Positions 25,240-33,297 of a stretch of 64,000 nucleotides of DNA are shown here, piece after piece. The notes beneath the pieces are model-generated. The model was not told the DNA's origin and made no database searches. It worked only from the letters and a program-made list of their open reading frames with translations. Each line of letters begins with the position of its first letter. Position 1 is the first letter of the stretch. The DNA lies in contig NZ_JAYGIM010000009.1 in the NCBI RefSeq assembly GCF_034930985.1, forward strand, positions 256,001 to 320,000, written 5' to 3'. The translations under genes and the position numbers were made by a program. This DNA is from Arcicella lustrica. Its GTDB lineage: Bacteria; Bacteroidota; Bacteroidia; Cytophagales; Spirosomataceae.

Positions 25240-26211
25240 TTACTTAATCAATTTCCCATCAACACCTTCGTTGGTAATGATGACAGGTTTAATCAAACCA
25301 TTTTCATCAAAATACATTTTATCAATACAAGTAACTCTTGAATTACCATCTTTCTCAGTTAATGGTCTTCTATGATAAACAATGTACCAATCATCTGTTT
25401 TAGGATTTTTTATCACTGAATGATGCCCCGCACCTGTGGCAATCTTTGGGTCTTGTTGTAAAATTTTACCAATTCGTTTAAAAGGACCAAAAGGAGAATC
25501 AGCAATGGCATAAGCCACAGAATAATCTGGCCCAGTCCAACCACCTTCCGACCACATAAAGTAATATTTTCCATTCTTTTTAAACATAAATGGACCTTCA
25601 ACATAGTTTTCTGGTGTAATTTCTTTGAAAATGCTTCCGTCTTCATAAGGAATGAAGCCTGTAAAATCCTTTTTCAAATGAGCAATATTACAATGTCTCC
25701 AACCGCCATAAATTAAATAATACTCGTCTTTATCTTTAAAAACAAATTGGTCGATTGGCTGAGCACCATTATGAAATTTATCAATTAAAGGTTTTTTAAG
25801 GTAATCTTTAAAAGGCCCCGAAGGTTCATCGGCAACAGCTACGCCAATGCCACCATATTCTTTATCGCTCTGGATATCGTTTGCTCCAAAGAAAATAAAA
25901 TACTTTCCACCTTTTTCAATGATTGAGGGAGCCCAAACGGCACGTTTCGCCCATTTTACGTTAGAAGTATCTAAAATTTTGGAATGCTTTGTCCAAGTAA
26001 CTAAATCTTTGGATGAAAAAGCATCGAAGAATACTTGTTTGTCGTAAGGGGCTGAATAGGTTGGGTAAATCCAGTAAGTTTTGTCGAAAATTATTCCTTC
26101 TGGGTCGGCATACCAACCTTGAAAAACAGGATTGCCAGCACTCGTTTTTTTCTGAGCATGGATTGCCTGGGTAATCAAAATAAAGAGTAATACGGATAGT
26201 AATTTTTTCAT
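25240..26211 (-). CDS. Glycoside hydrolase family 43
   Basis: Predicted secreted arabinan- or xylan-side-chain hydrolase. 323 residues with a signal peptide (MKKLLSVLLFILITQAIHA). Five-bladed propeller hallmarks: the catalytic-base Asp in FQGWYADPEG near residue 37, AVWAPSIIEKGGKYFIFFGA, the pKa-modulating Asp in QPIDQFVFKDKDEYYLIYGG, and the acid Glu in NYVEGPFMFKKNGKYYFMWS. Single domain, no carbohydrate-binding module. The divergent SGNH esterase gene next to it is a plausible partner for decorated hemicellulose, although their promoters are separate. Confidence 0.9.
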   Translation of the reverse strand: MKKLLSVLLFILITQAIHAQKKTSAGNPVFQGWYADPEGIIFDKTYWIYPTYSAPYDKQVFFDAFSSKDLVTWTKHSKILDTSNVKWAKRAVWAPSIIEKGGKYFIFFGANDIQSDKEYGGIGVAVADEPSGPFKDYLKKPLIDKFHNGAQPIDQFVFKDKDEYYLIYGGWRHCNIAHLKKDFTGFIPYEDGSIFKEITPENYVEGPFMFKKNGKYYFMWSEGGWTGPDYSVAYAIADSPFGPFKRIGKILQQDPKIATGAGHHSVIKNPKTDDWYIVYHRRPLTEKDGNSRVTCIDKMYFDENGLIKPVIITNEGVDGKLIK

Positions 26212-26392
26212 GATTTGAAATGAAAATGTTTTTATAGATAATTGGATAATTGAGCCTCAAACATAGCATTTGAGTACAACAAAGAAATCATAAAAACCTT
26301 TTGAAAGAAAACAAAAAACAAAATCTTTGATTGATAAGTACATTTTACTGAAATTGTATTTTAAAGTAAATAAAGATTTTAAACCATTATTT

Positions 26393-27163
26393 ATGAAAAA
26401 CATTTTTTCAAGAAGAGTTTTTTTACAATCCTCAGCCATATCTGCCTTTTTGATGGGTTTGAAAATTAATTCAGTTGCTGCAAGCAATCTTGAGATGGAA
26501 ACAAAACTTACTTTTCTTTTTCAGGGAGATTCTATTACGGATGGAAACAGAGGTAGAAATACCGACCCCAATCATATTATGGGACATGGTTATGCTTATG
26601 GAGTAGCAAGTAGGATAGGAGCTGATTTTCCTGAAGCGGGATTTACTTTTTATAATAGAGGTATCAGTGGAAATAGAATTCCAGATTTACAAAAACGTTG
26701 GAAAGAAGAAACACTTGATTTAAAACCTGATGTATTGAGTTTGTTAATCGGTATTAATGATGTAAATGCTTTAATTCGTAAACCAGAGGAGGCACCCAAT
26801 CTTGAACAATTTGAAATTGGTTACAGAGATTTACTTGATCAGTGTAAACAAAACAACCCGGATATTCTATTTGTATTGGGTATTCCATTTGTTTATGCAA
26901 TTAAGGGTAGAAAAGATAATTGGGACATTTGGCAAAAAGAAACGAACACTAGAGCCGAGGTTGTCAAAAAACTTGCAAAAGAATATGATGCAGTTTTGAT
27001 TGATTATCCTTCAATGTTTGAAAAAGCTTTTAAAAATGCACCAGATGAATACTGGGTTTGGGATGGGATTCATCCAACTGTTTTTGGACATGAATTGATG
27101 GCTCGTGAATGGATTAAAGCAGTAAGTAAAAGATTGAAGTTTCTGAAAAAGTATAAATATTAA
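26393..27163 (+). CDS. SGNH/GDSL hydrolase (carbohydrate esterase-like), Tat signal
   Basis: Esterase with all four SGNH blocks: nucleophile FQGDSITDGNRG at about residues 43-54, NRGISGNRIPDLQ, LLIGINDV, and the Asp/His pair in WDGIHPTVFGHEL. I moved the start from 26327 to the ATG at 26393, because the protein then begins MKNIFSRRVFLQSSAISAF, a twin-arginine signal. 256 residues. Likely deacetylates a polysaccharide; the neighbouring divergent GH43 supports that, by inference only. Confidence 0.88.
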   Translation: MKNIFSRRVFLQSSAISAFLMGLKINSVAASNLEMETKLTFLFQGDSITDGNRGRNTDPNHIMGHGYAYGVASRIGADFPEAGFTFYNRGISGNRIPDLQKRWKEETLDLKPDVLSLLIGINDVNALIRKPEEAPNLEQFEIGYRDLLDQCKQNNPDILFVLGIPFVYAIKGRKDNWDIWQKETNTRAEVVKKLAKEYDAVLIDYPSMFEKAFKNAPDEYWVWDGIHPTVFGHELMAREWIKAVSKRLKFLKKYKY

Positions 27164-27171
27164 ATGAATTG

Positions 27172-27200
27172 TAGCCTTCGGATATGAAGGCTATTTTTTT
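27172..27200 (+). terminator. Terminator after SGNH gene
   Basis: TAGCCTTC / GAAGGCTA arms with a 6-base loop and a 7-base T-run, 9 bases after the stop codon. Confidence 0.9.
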
Positions 27201-27316
27201 GATTTTACCGCAAGGCTTTATTTAATACTCAGAAGAGTAGTCCGTTTTTTGATTTTGATGCTAAAAAGCCCGAAATTTGCGAATAAAATCAAATTCATCA
27301 ATTTAATAAAAATACA

Positions 27317-27982
27317 ATGCACATTGCCGTAACTGGAAATATCGGAGCTGGAAAAACATCACTAGCTAAAAAATTAGCAGATCATTTTGGATGGGAAGTA
27401 TTATTTGAAGCTGTGGAGGGAAATCCGTATTTGGCTGATTTTTATGGAGATATGCCACGTTGGGCTTTCCATTTGCAATTGTATTTTTTGAAAAGTAGAT
27501 ACGAACAAGTCTTACAAATTCAACAATCGAATAAACGAATTATTCAGGATAGAACGATTTATGAAGATGCTTACATCTTTGCTCAGAATTTATACGAAGG
27601 CGGAATCATGTCAGAAAACGATTATCTTACTTATAAAGGAATCTTCGATTTGATGATGACTTCTGTAAAGGCACCCGATTTAACGATTTATTTAAAAGCG
27701 GATATGCCAAAATTAGTTTCTCAAATTAAAAAAAGAGGAAGAGATTTTGAAGCAAATATTTCTATTGATTATCTACAAGATTTGAACAGACACTATGATA
27801 ACTTTACCGAAAGCTATACTTATGGTAAATTATTGATTTTAGATGTTAATGAGTTAGATTACTTAAATAATGCGGAAGATTTGGCTTTTGTCATCAACCA
27901 AGTGGACAAAGCTTTACTTTATGAAACGCCTCCACGTCCCAAGCCGCTGACAATCCCTTCTTTATTCGATAAATCTGAATAA
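27317..27982 (+). CDS. Deoxynucleoside kinase
   Basis: Phosphorylates deoxynucleosides (deoxyadenosine/deoxyguanosine kinase type) for dNTP salvage. 221 residues. P-loop AVTGNIGAGKTSLAKKL at about residues 4-20, the substrate-site EAVEGNPYLADFY, RWAFHLQLYFLKSRYEQ, the DRTIYEDAYIF motif with catalytic Glu/Arg, and the lid KKRGRDFEANISIDYL. ATG at 27317. Monocistronic; the BlaI promoter region follows. Confidence 0.9.
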   Translation: MHIAVTGNIGAGKTSLAKKLADHFGWEVLFEAVEGNPYLADFYGDMPRWAFHLQLYFLKSRYEQVLQIQQSNKRIIQDRTIYEDAYIFAQNLYEGGIMSENDYLTYKGIFDLMMTSVKAPDLTIYLKADMPKLVSQIKKRGRDFEANISIDYLQDLNRHYDNFTESYTYGKLLILDVNELDYLNNAEDLAFVINQVDKALLYETPPRPKPLTIPSLFDKSE

Positions 27983-28037
27983 ATTTCAGCCTGAATATTT
28001 ACCGTTTAAAGTAAATAAATGACATTTTAAATTTATT

Positions 28038-28109
28038 TACGAAAATATTCGTAGATAAATTTGTTTGTACGAATGTTTTCGTAGTATATTTGTTACGAAA
28101 TTATTCGTA
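28038..28109. promoter_or_regulatory. Triple BlaI/MecI-type operator
   Basis: Three 16-bp inverted repeats of the form TACGAA-N4-TTCGTA: 28038-28053, 28068-28083 and 28094-28109, spaced 30 and 26 bp start to start. The second and third bracket the -7 element at 28085-28092, so a bound dimer would block RNA polymerase. Presumed target of the BlaI-like repressor encoded just downstream (autoregulation). Confidence 0.85.
28085..28092 (+). promoter_or_regulatory. -7 element (TATATTTG) of the blaI-blaR1 operon
   Basis: Exact TAnnTTTG, with TTTG at 28060-28063 (21-base spacer) as a candidate -33 box. It lies between the second and third operator palindromes and about 43 bases before the start codon. 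Confidence 0.7.
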
Positions 28110-28127
28110 ACAAATATTATTATTGAA

Positions 28128-28505
28128 ATGGAACCTATCAAACCTACAGAATCAGAATTACAAATTCTTCAAGTACTTTGGTCATTGGGTCAAGCCAGTG
28201 TCAGACAAGTAAATGATGAACTTTCGAAAGTAAGAGACATTGGCTATACAACAACTTTGAAGTTACTTCAAATCATGTTTGAAAAGAAAATTGTTTCACG
28301 TATAGAGGAGGGGCGTTATCACTTGTATGAAGCAGCAATTACTGAAGAAGCCACGCAACAATTTTTAGTTGACAAATTTGTAGATACTGCTTTTCGTGGT
28401 TCTGCCATGAAATTAGTGATGCAAACTTTGGGAAATCATCAAGCTTCGAAAGAAGAATTAGATGAAATCAAAAAACTCATTGCTCAAATGGAACAAAATG
28501 CCTAA
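28128..28505 (+). CDS. BlaI/MecI/CopY family repressor
   Basis: Winged-helix dimeric repressor, 125 residues from the ATG at 28128. The longer frame from 28065 would run through the promoter and third operator, so it was rejected. MEPIKPTESELQILQVLWSL and GYTTTLKLLQIMFEKKIVSR are the DNA-binding half; the C-terminal helices dimerise. The M56 peptidase gene follows by 42 bases, the classical BlaI-BlaR1 arrangement in which the membrane protease leads to repressor cleavage. In Bacteroidota these pairs are often not linked to beta-lactamases, and none is visible here. Confidence 0.92.
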   Translation: MEPIKPTESELQILQVLWSLGQASVRQVNDELSKVRDIGYTTTLKLLQIMFEKKIVSRIEEGRYHLYEAAITEEATQQFLVDKFVDTAFRGSAMKLVMQTLGNHQASKEELDEIKKLIAQMEQNA

Positions 28506-28547
28506 ACCTAATTTAACAAACCTCATATTTAACCCCTTTCTAAATCA

Positions 28548-30365
28548 ATGAACTCAATTTTGAATTTTTTCCCAGAAAATGTAATGTCAGCCGTTGGTTG
28601 GACATTACTTCACTCAGTTTGGCAATTAATGGCACTTGCCATTGTTTTAAAAGCAGTTTTCTTGTTTACAAAGAACTCGGCCATTAAGAAATATTGGTTT
28701 GGTTTTGCGAGTTTACTTTTTCAAGTTTTTGCAAGTATCGTTACTTTTTTAATTGTTTTTGAAGAAAACTCAGTTTCATCAATCACCCAAACTAATTTTA
28801 CTTTCGATAAAATAGCTCAGACCAATTTAAGTACATCAACAACAATTGCTTCAAATACAAGTATTTGGATGGATTTTCAGGTATTGTTTTCAGAAAATGT
28901 AAATGTATTAGTAACAGCTTGGATGATTGGAATGTTATTTTTGTCAGTCAGGTTGATGGGTGGTTATTTTTATACAGAACAATTACGTTGGAAATACACC
29001 AAAACCATTCAAGGCGATACGCTAGTACTTTTTAATCAGCTTTTAGAAAAAGTAAATATTAAAAAAGGAATTAACTTGTTAGAATCTTCTTTGGCAACTA
29101 GTCCAATGACGATTGGTTTCTTGCAACCCGTTATTTTATTACCAATTGGTTTGATTACAGGTTTGTCAAACAAAGAACTTGAAGCAGTTTTAGCGCATGA
29201 ATTGGCGCATATCAAACGTCATGATTATTTGGTAAACATCATACAGTCATTGGTTGAAATTATATTTTTCTTTCATCCAGCTACTTGGTGGATTTCTGCG
29301 AATATTCGTGAAGAAAGAGAAAATTGCTGTGATGATTTAGCGATTGAGTTATGCGGAAATAAAGTTCATTTAGCGAAAGCATTAACCAAAGTTGAGATTT
29401 TCCAACAGCAAACTAATATGTCTTTAGCGATGGGTTTTGCTGGTAAGAAACAAACTTTGTTAGGAAGAGTACATAGAATTTTAGGTGTAAAGAAAACAAA
29501 TTCAGTGAATTATGCTGGTATTATTGTAATGTCTTTATTTGCATTGACTACTTTGGTATTTATGAATTTGCCTAATAATGCTGATGCACAAACGATTCCA
29601 CAAGCGCCCAAACCACCTAAGAAAGCCGATGCACCGAAACCACCTAAAAAACTAAATAAGACTGTGAGAATTGACCATAGCTTTGATAATAACCTTAATA
29701 TCTCTAAGGGAAATATCTATATTAATGGAGAAAAGGTGCATCTTTCTCAAGTAGATAGTATCAAAGTATCGAAAGAATTAGTAGCCATTGAAATTCTTGA
29801 AAAGAAAATGGAACCTCACCAAAAGAAAATAGAGGAACTTTCTAAACAGATTTCTATTTATAGCCAGAAAATAAATGAGCATAGCCAGCCAATGAATAAC
29901 TTTTCAATCAAAATTTCAGAATTGAGTAATAAGTTATCTAAGTTAGGTGAAAAGCAAGGGAGTATTGCTGAAAAGATGATTTCTTACAAAGAGGACTCAC
30001 AAGCTAGGAAAAATGCTGAACAAAATATGAATCAGATTGAAAAAGAAATGAAGATGATTGAGCAGCAAATGGAAAAGTATGGTGATGAAATGGAAAAAAT
30101 AGGAGAGAGGATGAATTTCAACAGCGCTCCAATTGACAGCCTGAGTAAATTAATTGAATTAGAAGCGAAACCAATAGAAGCTTTGGGAAAAGAGATTGAA
30201 TTACGTGCTAAAGAAATTCATAAAGTACTCCCAGCCTCAGTAAGAGCAAAAATTAATAGTGCATTTAATGCTTTACCTGATGCACCAGAGCCACCAAGTC
30301 CACCGACACCTCCATCACCTGCTGCAGCGCCAACACCGCCACCAGCACCAAGTATTAAGCCATAA
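28548..30365 (+). CDS. M56 family BlaR1-like membrane metallopeptidase
   Basis: 605 residues. N-terminal transmembrane helices (about 15-35, 40-65, 115-135) precede the zinc site HELAHIKRHDY at about 216-226; REERENCCDDLAIEL supplies the third ligand region, and a further helix lies near 320. The C-terminal part is unlike BlaR1 of staphylococci: no penicillin-binding sensor, but about 170 residues of heptad-like charged helix (KIEELSKQISIYSQKINEHS onward) followed by a Pro/Ala tail (PPSPPTPPSPAAAPTPPPAP). The signal sensed is therefore unknown. Operon with the BlaI repressor. Confidence 0.9.
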   Translation: MNSILNFFPENVMSAVGWTLLHSVWQLMALAIVLKAVFLFTKNSAIKKYWFGFASLLFQVFASIVTFLIVFEENSVSSITQTNFTFDKIAQTNLSTSTTIASNTSIWMDFQVLFSENVNVLVTAWMIGMLFLSVRLMGGYFYTEQLRWKYTKTIQGDTLVLFNQLLEKVNIKKGINLLESSLATSPMTIGFLQPVILLPIGLITGLSNKELEAVLAHELAHIKRHDYLVNIIQSLVEIIFFFHPATWWISANIREERENCCDDLAIELCGNKVHLAKALTKVEIFQQQTNMSLAMGFAGKKQTLLGRVHRILGVKKTNSVNYAGIIVMSLFALTTLVFMNLPNNADAQTIPQAPKPPKKADAPKPPKKLNKTVRIDHSFDNNLNISKGNIYINGEKVHLSQVDSIKVSKELVAIEILEKKMEPHQKKIEELSKQISIYSQKINEHSQPMNNFSIKISELSNKLSKLGEKQGSIAEKMISYKEDSQARKNAEQNMNQIEKEMKMIEQQMEKYGDEMEKIGERMNFNSAPIDSLSKLIELEAKPIEALGKEIELRAKEIHKVLPASVRAKINSAFNALPDAPEPPSPPTPPSPAAAPTPPPAPSIKP

Positions 30366-30382
30366 TTAGGATTAACAATAAC

Positions 30383-30421
30383 AAAAAAGCATCTCTGGAA
30401 ATTTCCAAAGATGCTTTTTTT
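30383..30421. terminator. Terminator between blaR1 and tRNA-Leu
   Basis: Twelve-base perfect outer arms (AAAAAAGCATCT / AGATGCTTTTTT) with an inner TGGAA/TTCCA stem. Serves the convergent blaR1 and tRNA-Leu transcripts. Confidence 0.9.
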
Positions 30422-30422
30422 G

Positions 30423-30506
30423 TGACAATGAGGAGACTCGAACTCCTACAGGATAACTCCCACTACCACCTCAAAGTAGCGTGTCTACCAATTCCACCAC
30501 ATTGCC
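30423..30506 (-). tRNA. tRNA-Leu (GAG)
   Basis: Reads on the minus strand with acceptor GGCAATG/CATTGTC (one G-U), D-arm TGGTAGACAC, anticodon loop TTGAGGT (anticodon GAG), a class II long variable arm, T-loop GTTCGAGTC and discriminator A. 84 nt; CCA is not encoded. Three-part structure and long variable arm identify leucine. Confidence 0.93.
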
Positions 30507-30645
30507 TAATGATGGTGCGAAATTAAAGAAAATTTGCTTAATTGCAAAGGTTTTCAAAAGGTGAAGGGGCAAGTTAGCTTTTGTCTTTTTTAAACCTTTG
30601 AGAATCAAGTATAACAAACAAAGTAAAAAATAAAAAAATATTACA

Positions 30646-31044
30646 ATGGCATTAGAATTTGAAGGTAATTTGATAAAAGTACTCAATGAAGTAACCGGTC
30701 AAGGAAAAAATGGAGCTTGGGTTAAACAAGATTTTGTACTTGAAACTGAAGACCAATATCCTAAAAAAGCTTGTTTCACTGCTTGGGGAGACAAATCAGC
30801 AGATTTAAAAACTTTCTCTTTAGGTGATAAACTTAGAGTTACTTTCAGTGTAGAATCTCGTGAATATAATGAAAGATGGTACACTGATTTAAGAGCTTAC
30901 AGAATTGATTTGGCAAGTGATGCTCCAAGTGCATCTGCTCCAGTGGCTTCTTCAAGACCATCTTCAGCACCAGCTAGTAAGCCTGCAACTCCTGCAGCAG
31001 ACCTTCCATCTTTCAGTGAAGACGATCAAGACTTACCATTTTAA
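30646..31044 (+). CDS. DUF3127 family protein
   Basis: 132-residue conserved Bacteroidota protein of unknown function. Residues 1-92 form the DUF3127 domain (EFEGNLIKVLNEVTGQGKNG, LGDKLRVTFSVESREYNERW), which looks like an OB-fold reminiscent of single-strand-binding proteins. A low-complexity Ser/Ala/Pro linker follows (about 95-120), and the protein ends in an acidic tip, SFSEDDQDLPF, strikingly like the C-terminal tip of SSB. That tip suggests, by analogy only, binding to DNA-metabolism partners. Monocistronic. Confidence 0.85.
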   Translation: MALEFEGNLIKVLNEVTGQGKNGAWVKQDFVLETEDQYPKKACFTAWGDKSADLKTFSLGDKLRVTFSVESREYNERWYTDLRAYRIDLASDAPSASAPVASSRPSSAPASKPATPAADLPSFSEDDQDLPF

Positions 31045-31051
31045 GTATGAA

Positions 31052-31098
31052 TTTTAGGTGTTATTATATGATTTTTATGACTATAATAACACCTAAAA
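31052..31098. terminator. Bidirectional terminator
   Basis: Perfect 17-base arms (31052-31068, 31082-31098) between the convergent DUF3127 and AarF genes. Confidence 0.85.
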
Positions 31099-31101
31099 AA
31101 A

Positions 31102-32436
31102 TTAGTAAACCTTCAATGCGTTTGATCTGAGCCATTCTGGGCGTGTTGTCGTTACTTTGGCTTTTAATTCGTTAAGAATAGAATATAAGCCAAAATAAGT
31201 ACGATTAATATACAAACCATGTTGTGAACCTCTGGCTACTTTAGAGCTTTTTAGTTCATCTAAGTTTTGTAATTTCTCTGCATATAAATATACACTTTCA
31301 AAATATTCGTCATCTGCAAAATCAAATTCTTCTACAGCGAAAGGCTTTCCAAGTAAAAAAATCATTTCTTTAAAAAGCTCAGTAAAAAATATTGCTTCTT
31401 TTTCAGAATCGGATTTTGTGATGAAATCCAAGGTTTTGAAAATTCTTGTTGTTTTATCATTATCATCCAAAGTATCAAAATTGATTAAAGCGAAGTAATT
31501 ATCATAAAATTCATCATTAATTACTTTAATGCAACCAAAATCAATAATTCCCATTGTCCCATCTTTTCTCATTAAGAAATTTCCGGGATGCGGGTCTGCA
31601 TGAACTTTGCGAAGTGTATGTATCTGAAAATCATAAAAATCCCAAAGTGCTTGACCGATTTTATTTCGAATTTCTTGTGAAGGATTTGTTTTCAGAAATT
31701 CATTTAAATGAAATCCTTCCAGCCAATCCATTGTCAGAATTTTTTCACAAGATAAATCAGCGTAATATTTTGGAAAAAATAAACACTCGATGTGTGCGCA
31801 AGCCTCTGAGATTTCGACAGAGCGTTTTAATTCTAATAAATAATCAGTTTCTTCAATGAGCTTTTCTGCAACTTCACCCATGTACCTATCAACATCATTC
31901 TCATTTAAGCCAAACATTGCGATTGCAATTGGACGAATCATTTTTAAATCACTACCAATACTTTCTGAAACACCTGGATATTGTACTTTAACTGCTAACG
32001 GTTTACCATTTTTAGTAGCCTTGTGTACTTGTCCAATTGAGGCAGCATTGCTTGCATTTATGTCAAAAGTGTCATAAAGTTCTTGTGGCGATTTACCAAA
32101 ATGTTTCCTAAAAGTTTTCATTACTAAAGGTCCAGAAAGGGGCGGAGCAGAGTATTGAGACATAGCAAATTTTTCTCTGTAAGCTCTTGGCAACATTCCT
32201 TTGTCCATACTTAACATTTGTGTAACTTTGAGGGCAGAACCTTTCATCTCGCTCAAAGAGGAGTAGATGTCAGCAGCATTGTCTTGATGTAATTCGTCAC
32301 GACTAATATTGGGGTCAATAATTTTTTTAACATTATGTTTTAAATAATTACCACCAATTTTTACACCAGTCTTTACGAATTTTGTAGCTCTTGCAACCTT
32401 TGAAGTTGGTATTGAATTTTGTTCTTTCATTGTCAT
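31102..32436 (-). CDS. ABC1/AarF/UbiB (COQ8-like) kinase family protein
   Basis: Atypical protein-kinase-like ATPase, 444 residues. Ala-rich nucleotide loop and Lys appear in NAASIGQVHKATKNGKPLAVKVQYPGV (in the segment ASIGQVH...AVKV); the catalytic loop is HADPHPGNFLMRKDG and the metal site IIDFGCIKV. The N-terminal KxGQ motif diagnostic of the family reads KVTQ here (LKVTQMLSM), a Gly to Thr change. No transmembrane helices. The organism makes menaquinone (menD in this window), so a ubiquinone role is unlikely; function is unknown. The TetR gene upstream on the same strand is a likely partner or regulator. Two close ATGs at 32436 and 32430. Confidence 0.88.
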   Translation of the reverse strand: MTMKEQNSIPTSKVARATKFVKTGVKIGGNYLKHNVKKIIDPNISRDELHQDNAADIYSSLSEMKGSALKVTQMLSMDKGMLPRAYREKFAMSQYSAPPLSGPLVMKTFRKHFGKSPQELYDTFDINASNAASIGQVHKATKNGKPLAVKVQYPGVSESIGSDLKMIRPIAIAMFGLNENDVDRYMGEVAEKLIEETDYLLELKRSVEISEACAHIECLFFPKYYADLSCEKILTMDWLEGFHLNEFLKTNPSQEIRNKIGQALWDFYDFQIHTLRKVHADPHPGNFLMRKDGTMGIIDFGCIKVINDEFYDNYFALINFDTLDDNDKTTRIFKTLDFITKSDSEKEAIFFTELFKEMIFLLGKPFAVEEFDFADDEYFESVYLYAEKLQNLDELKSSKVARGSQHGLYINRTYFGLYSILNELKAKVTTTRPEWLRSNALKVY

Positions 32437-32559
32437 AGAGAAAATCTATACTCTTATTTTAAGTACCAAATAATATATTTGTTAAAATATTAACTTGTTG
32501 TTTATCAAATATGTTATGGTATTTTGTGTAAATAAAATATTGAGAATATATTTTTCCTG

Positions 32560-33192
32560 TTATCTGTTTTGAAACATGAATTTTGCAAAGTCAAGCACAG
32601 AATCTAGGGCAGATGAAGCCATCAAATCAAACGAAGTATTTACTGATTTTTCAATCATAGCATCTGTTTGTTCAAAGCCTTTTGTTTTATCTTTTACCCA
32701 AAAATCTAGTATCATCAAGAACTGTAACCAAAAGGCATCTGGGTATCTTTCATCAATAAATTTTCTAGGCTGTACTTCATTACTTTCTTTTCCTTCTAAA
32801 ACCAAATCATGAGAAAATTCTTTAAAAGCAATTTTCAAGTCGGTCATGAAAACAGGCGTTTTTAATTTACGTTTGTCGATAAGTCGCCAAGTTTGTGATG
32901 TGTAACTTCTATGTTGTTTAAGCACTTCAATCCATGTGTAGTAAAATGCTAAAAGCTTTTCACGAACACTATACGTAACATATACTTCTTCGGATTCAAT
33001 TTTGCTTTTGGTTTCATTGAAAAAGCCGAGCCAAATAGCACTTTCTAAAAGCTCAAATGAATTATAGTGTTCATAGAATTCACTCTCTTTCATTTTCAAT
33101 TTTTTAGTGAATGCAAATACAGAAGGGGGTTGAGTTCCATTTTCAAGAAAGTACTCAATGTAGGCCTGTTTGATTTTTTCTACTTTATCCAT
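32560..33192 (-). CDS. TetR/AcrR family regulator
   Basis: 210 residues. The N-terminal helix-turn-helix region is KIKQAYIEYFLENGTQPPSV with KLKMKESEFYEHYNSFELL at about 30-48; the recognition helix is less canonical than in the TetR at 44192. The C-terminal region is all-helical with no recognised ligand motif. The AarF-like kinase gene lies 123 bases downstream on the same strand, suggesting a two-gene unit. The ligand is unknown. Confidence 0.8.
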   Translation of the reverse strand: MDKVEKIKQAYIEYFLENGTQPPSVFAFTKKLKMKESEFYEHYNSFELLESAIWLGFFNETKSKIESEEVYVTYSVREKLLAFYYTWIEVLKQHRSYTSQTWRLIDKRKLKTPVFMTDLKIAFKEFSHDLVLEGKESNEVQPRKFIDERYPDAFWLQFLMILDFWVKDKTKGFEQTDAMIEKSVNTSFDLMASSALDSVLDFAKFMFQNR

Positions 33193-33297
33193 GTTTTTTC
33201 TTTTTTGTTATTCAGCAAGAAGGATATAATATCTACTTATGATGCTGTAACATACTGGTGAAGAGCTTTGTTTCTTATTCTTGGAATAATTGCAATA

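Noticed and set aside
28128..30365. Beta-lactam resistance operon
   Set aside because: BlaI/BlaR1-like genes are present, but no beta-lactamase or PBP gene is adjacent and the BlaR1 sensor domain is absent.
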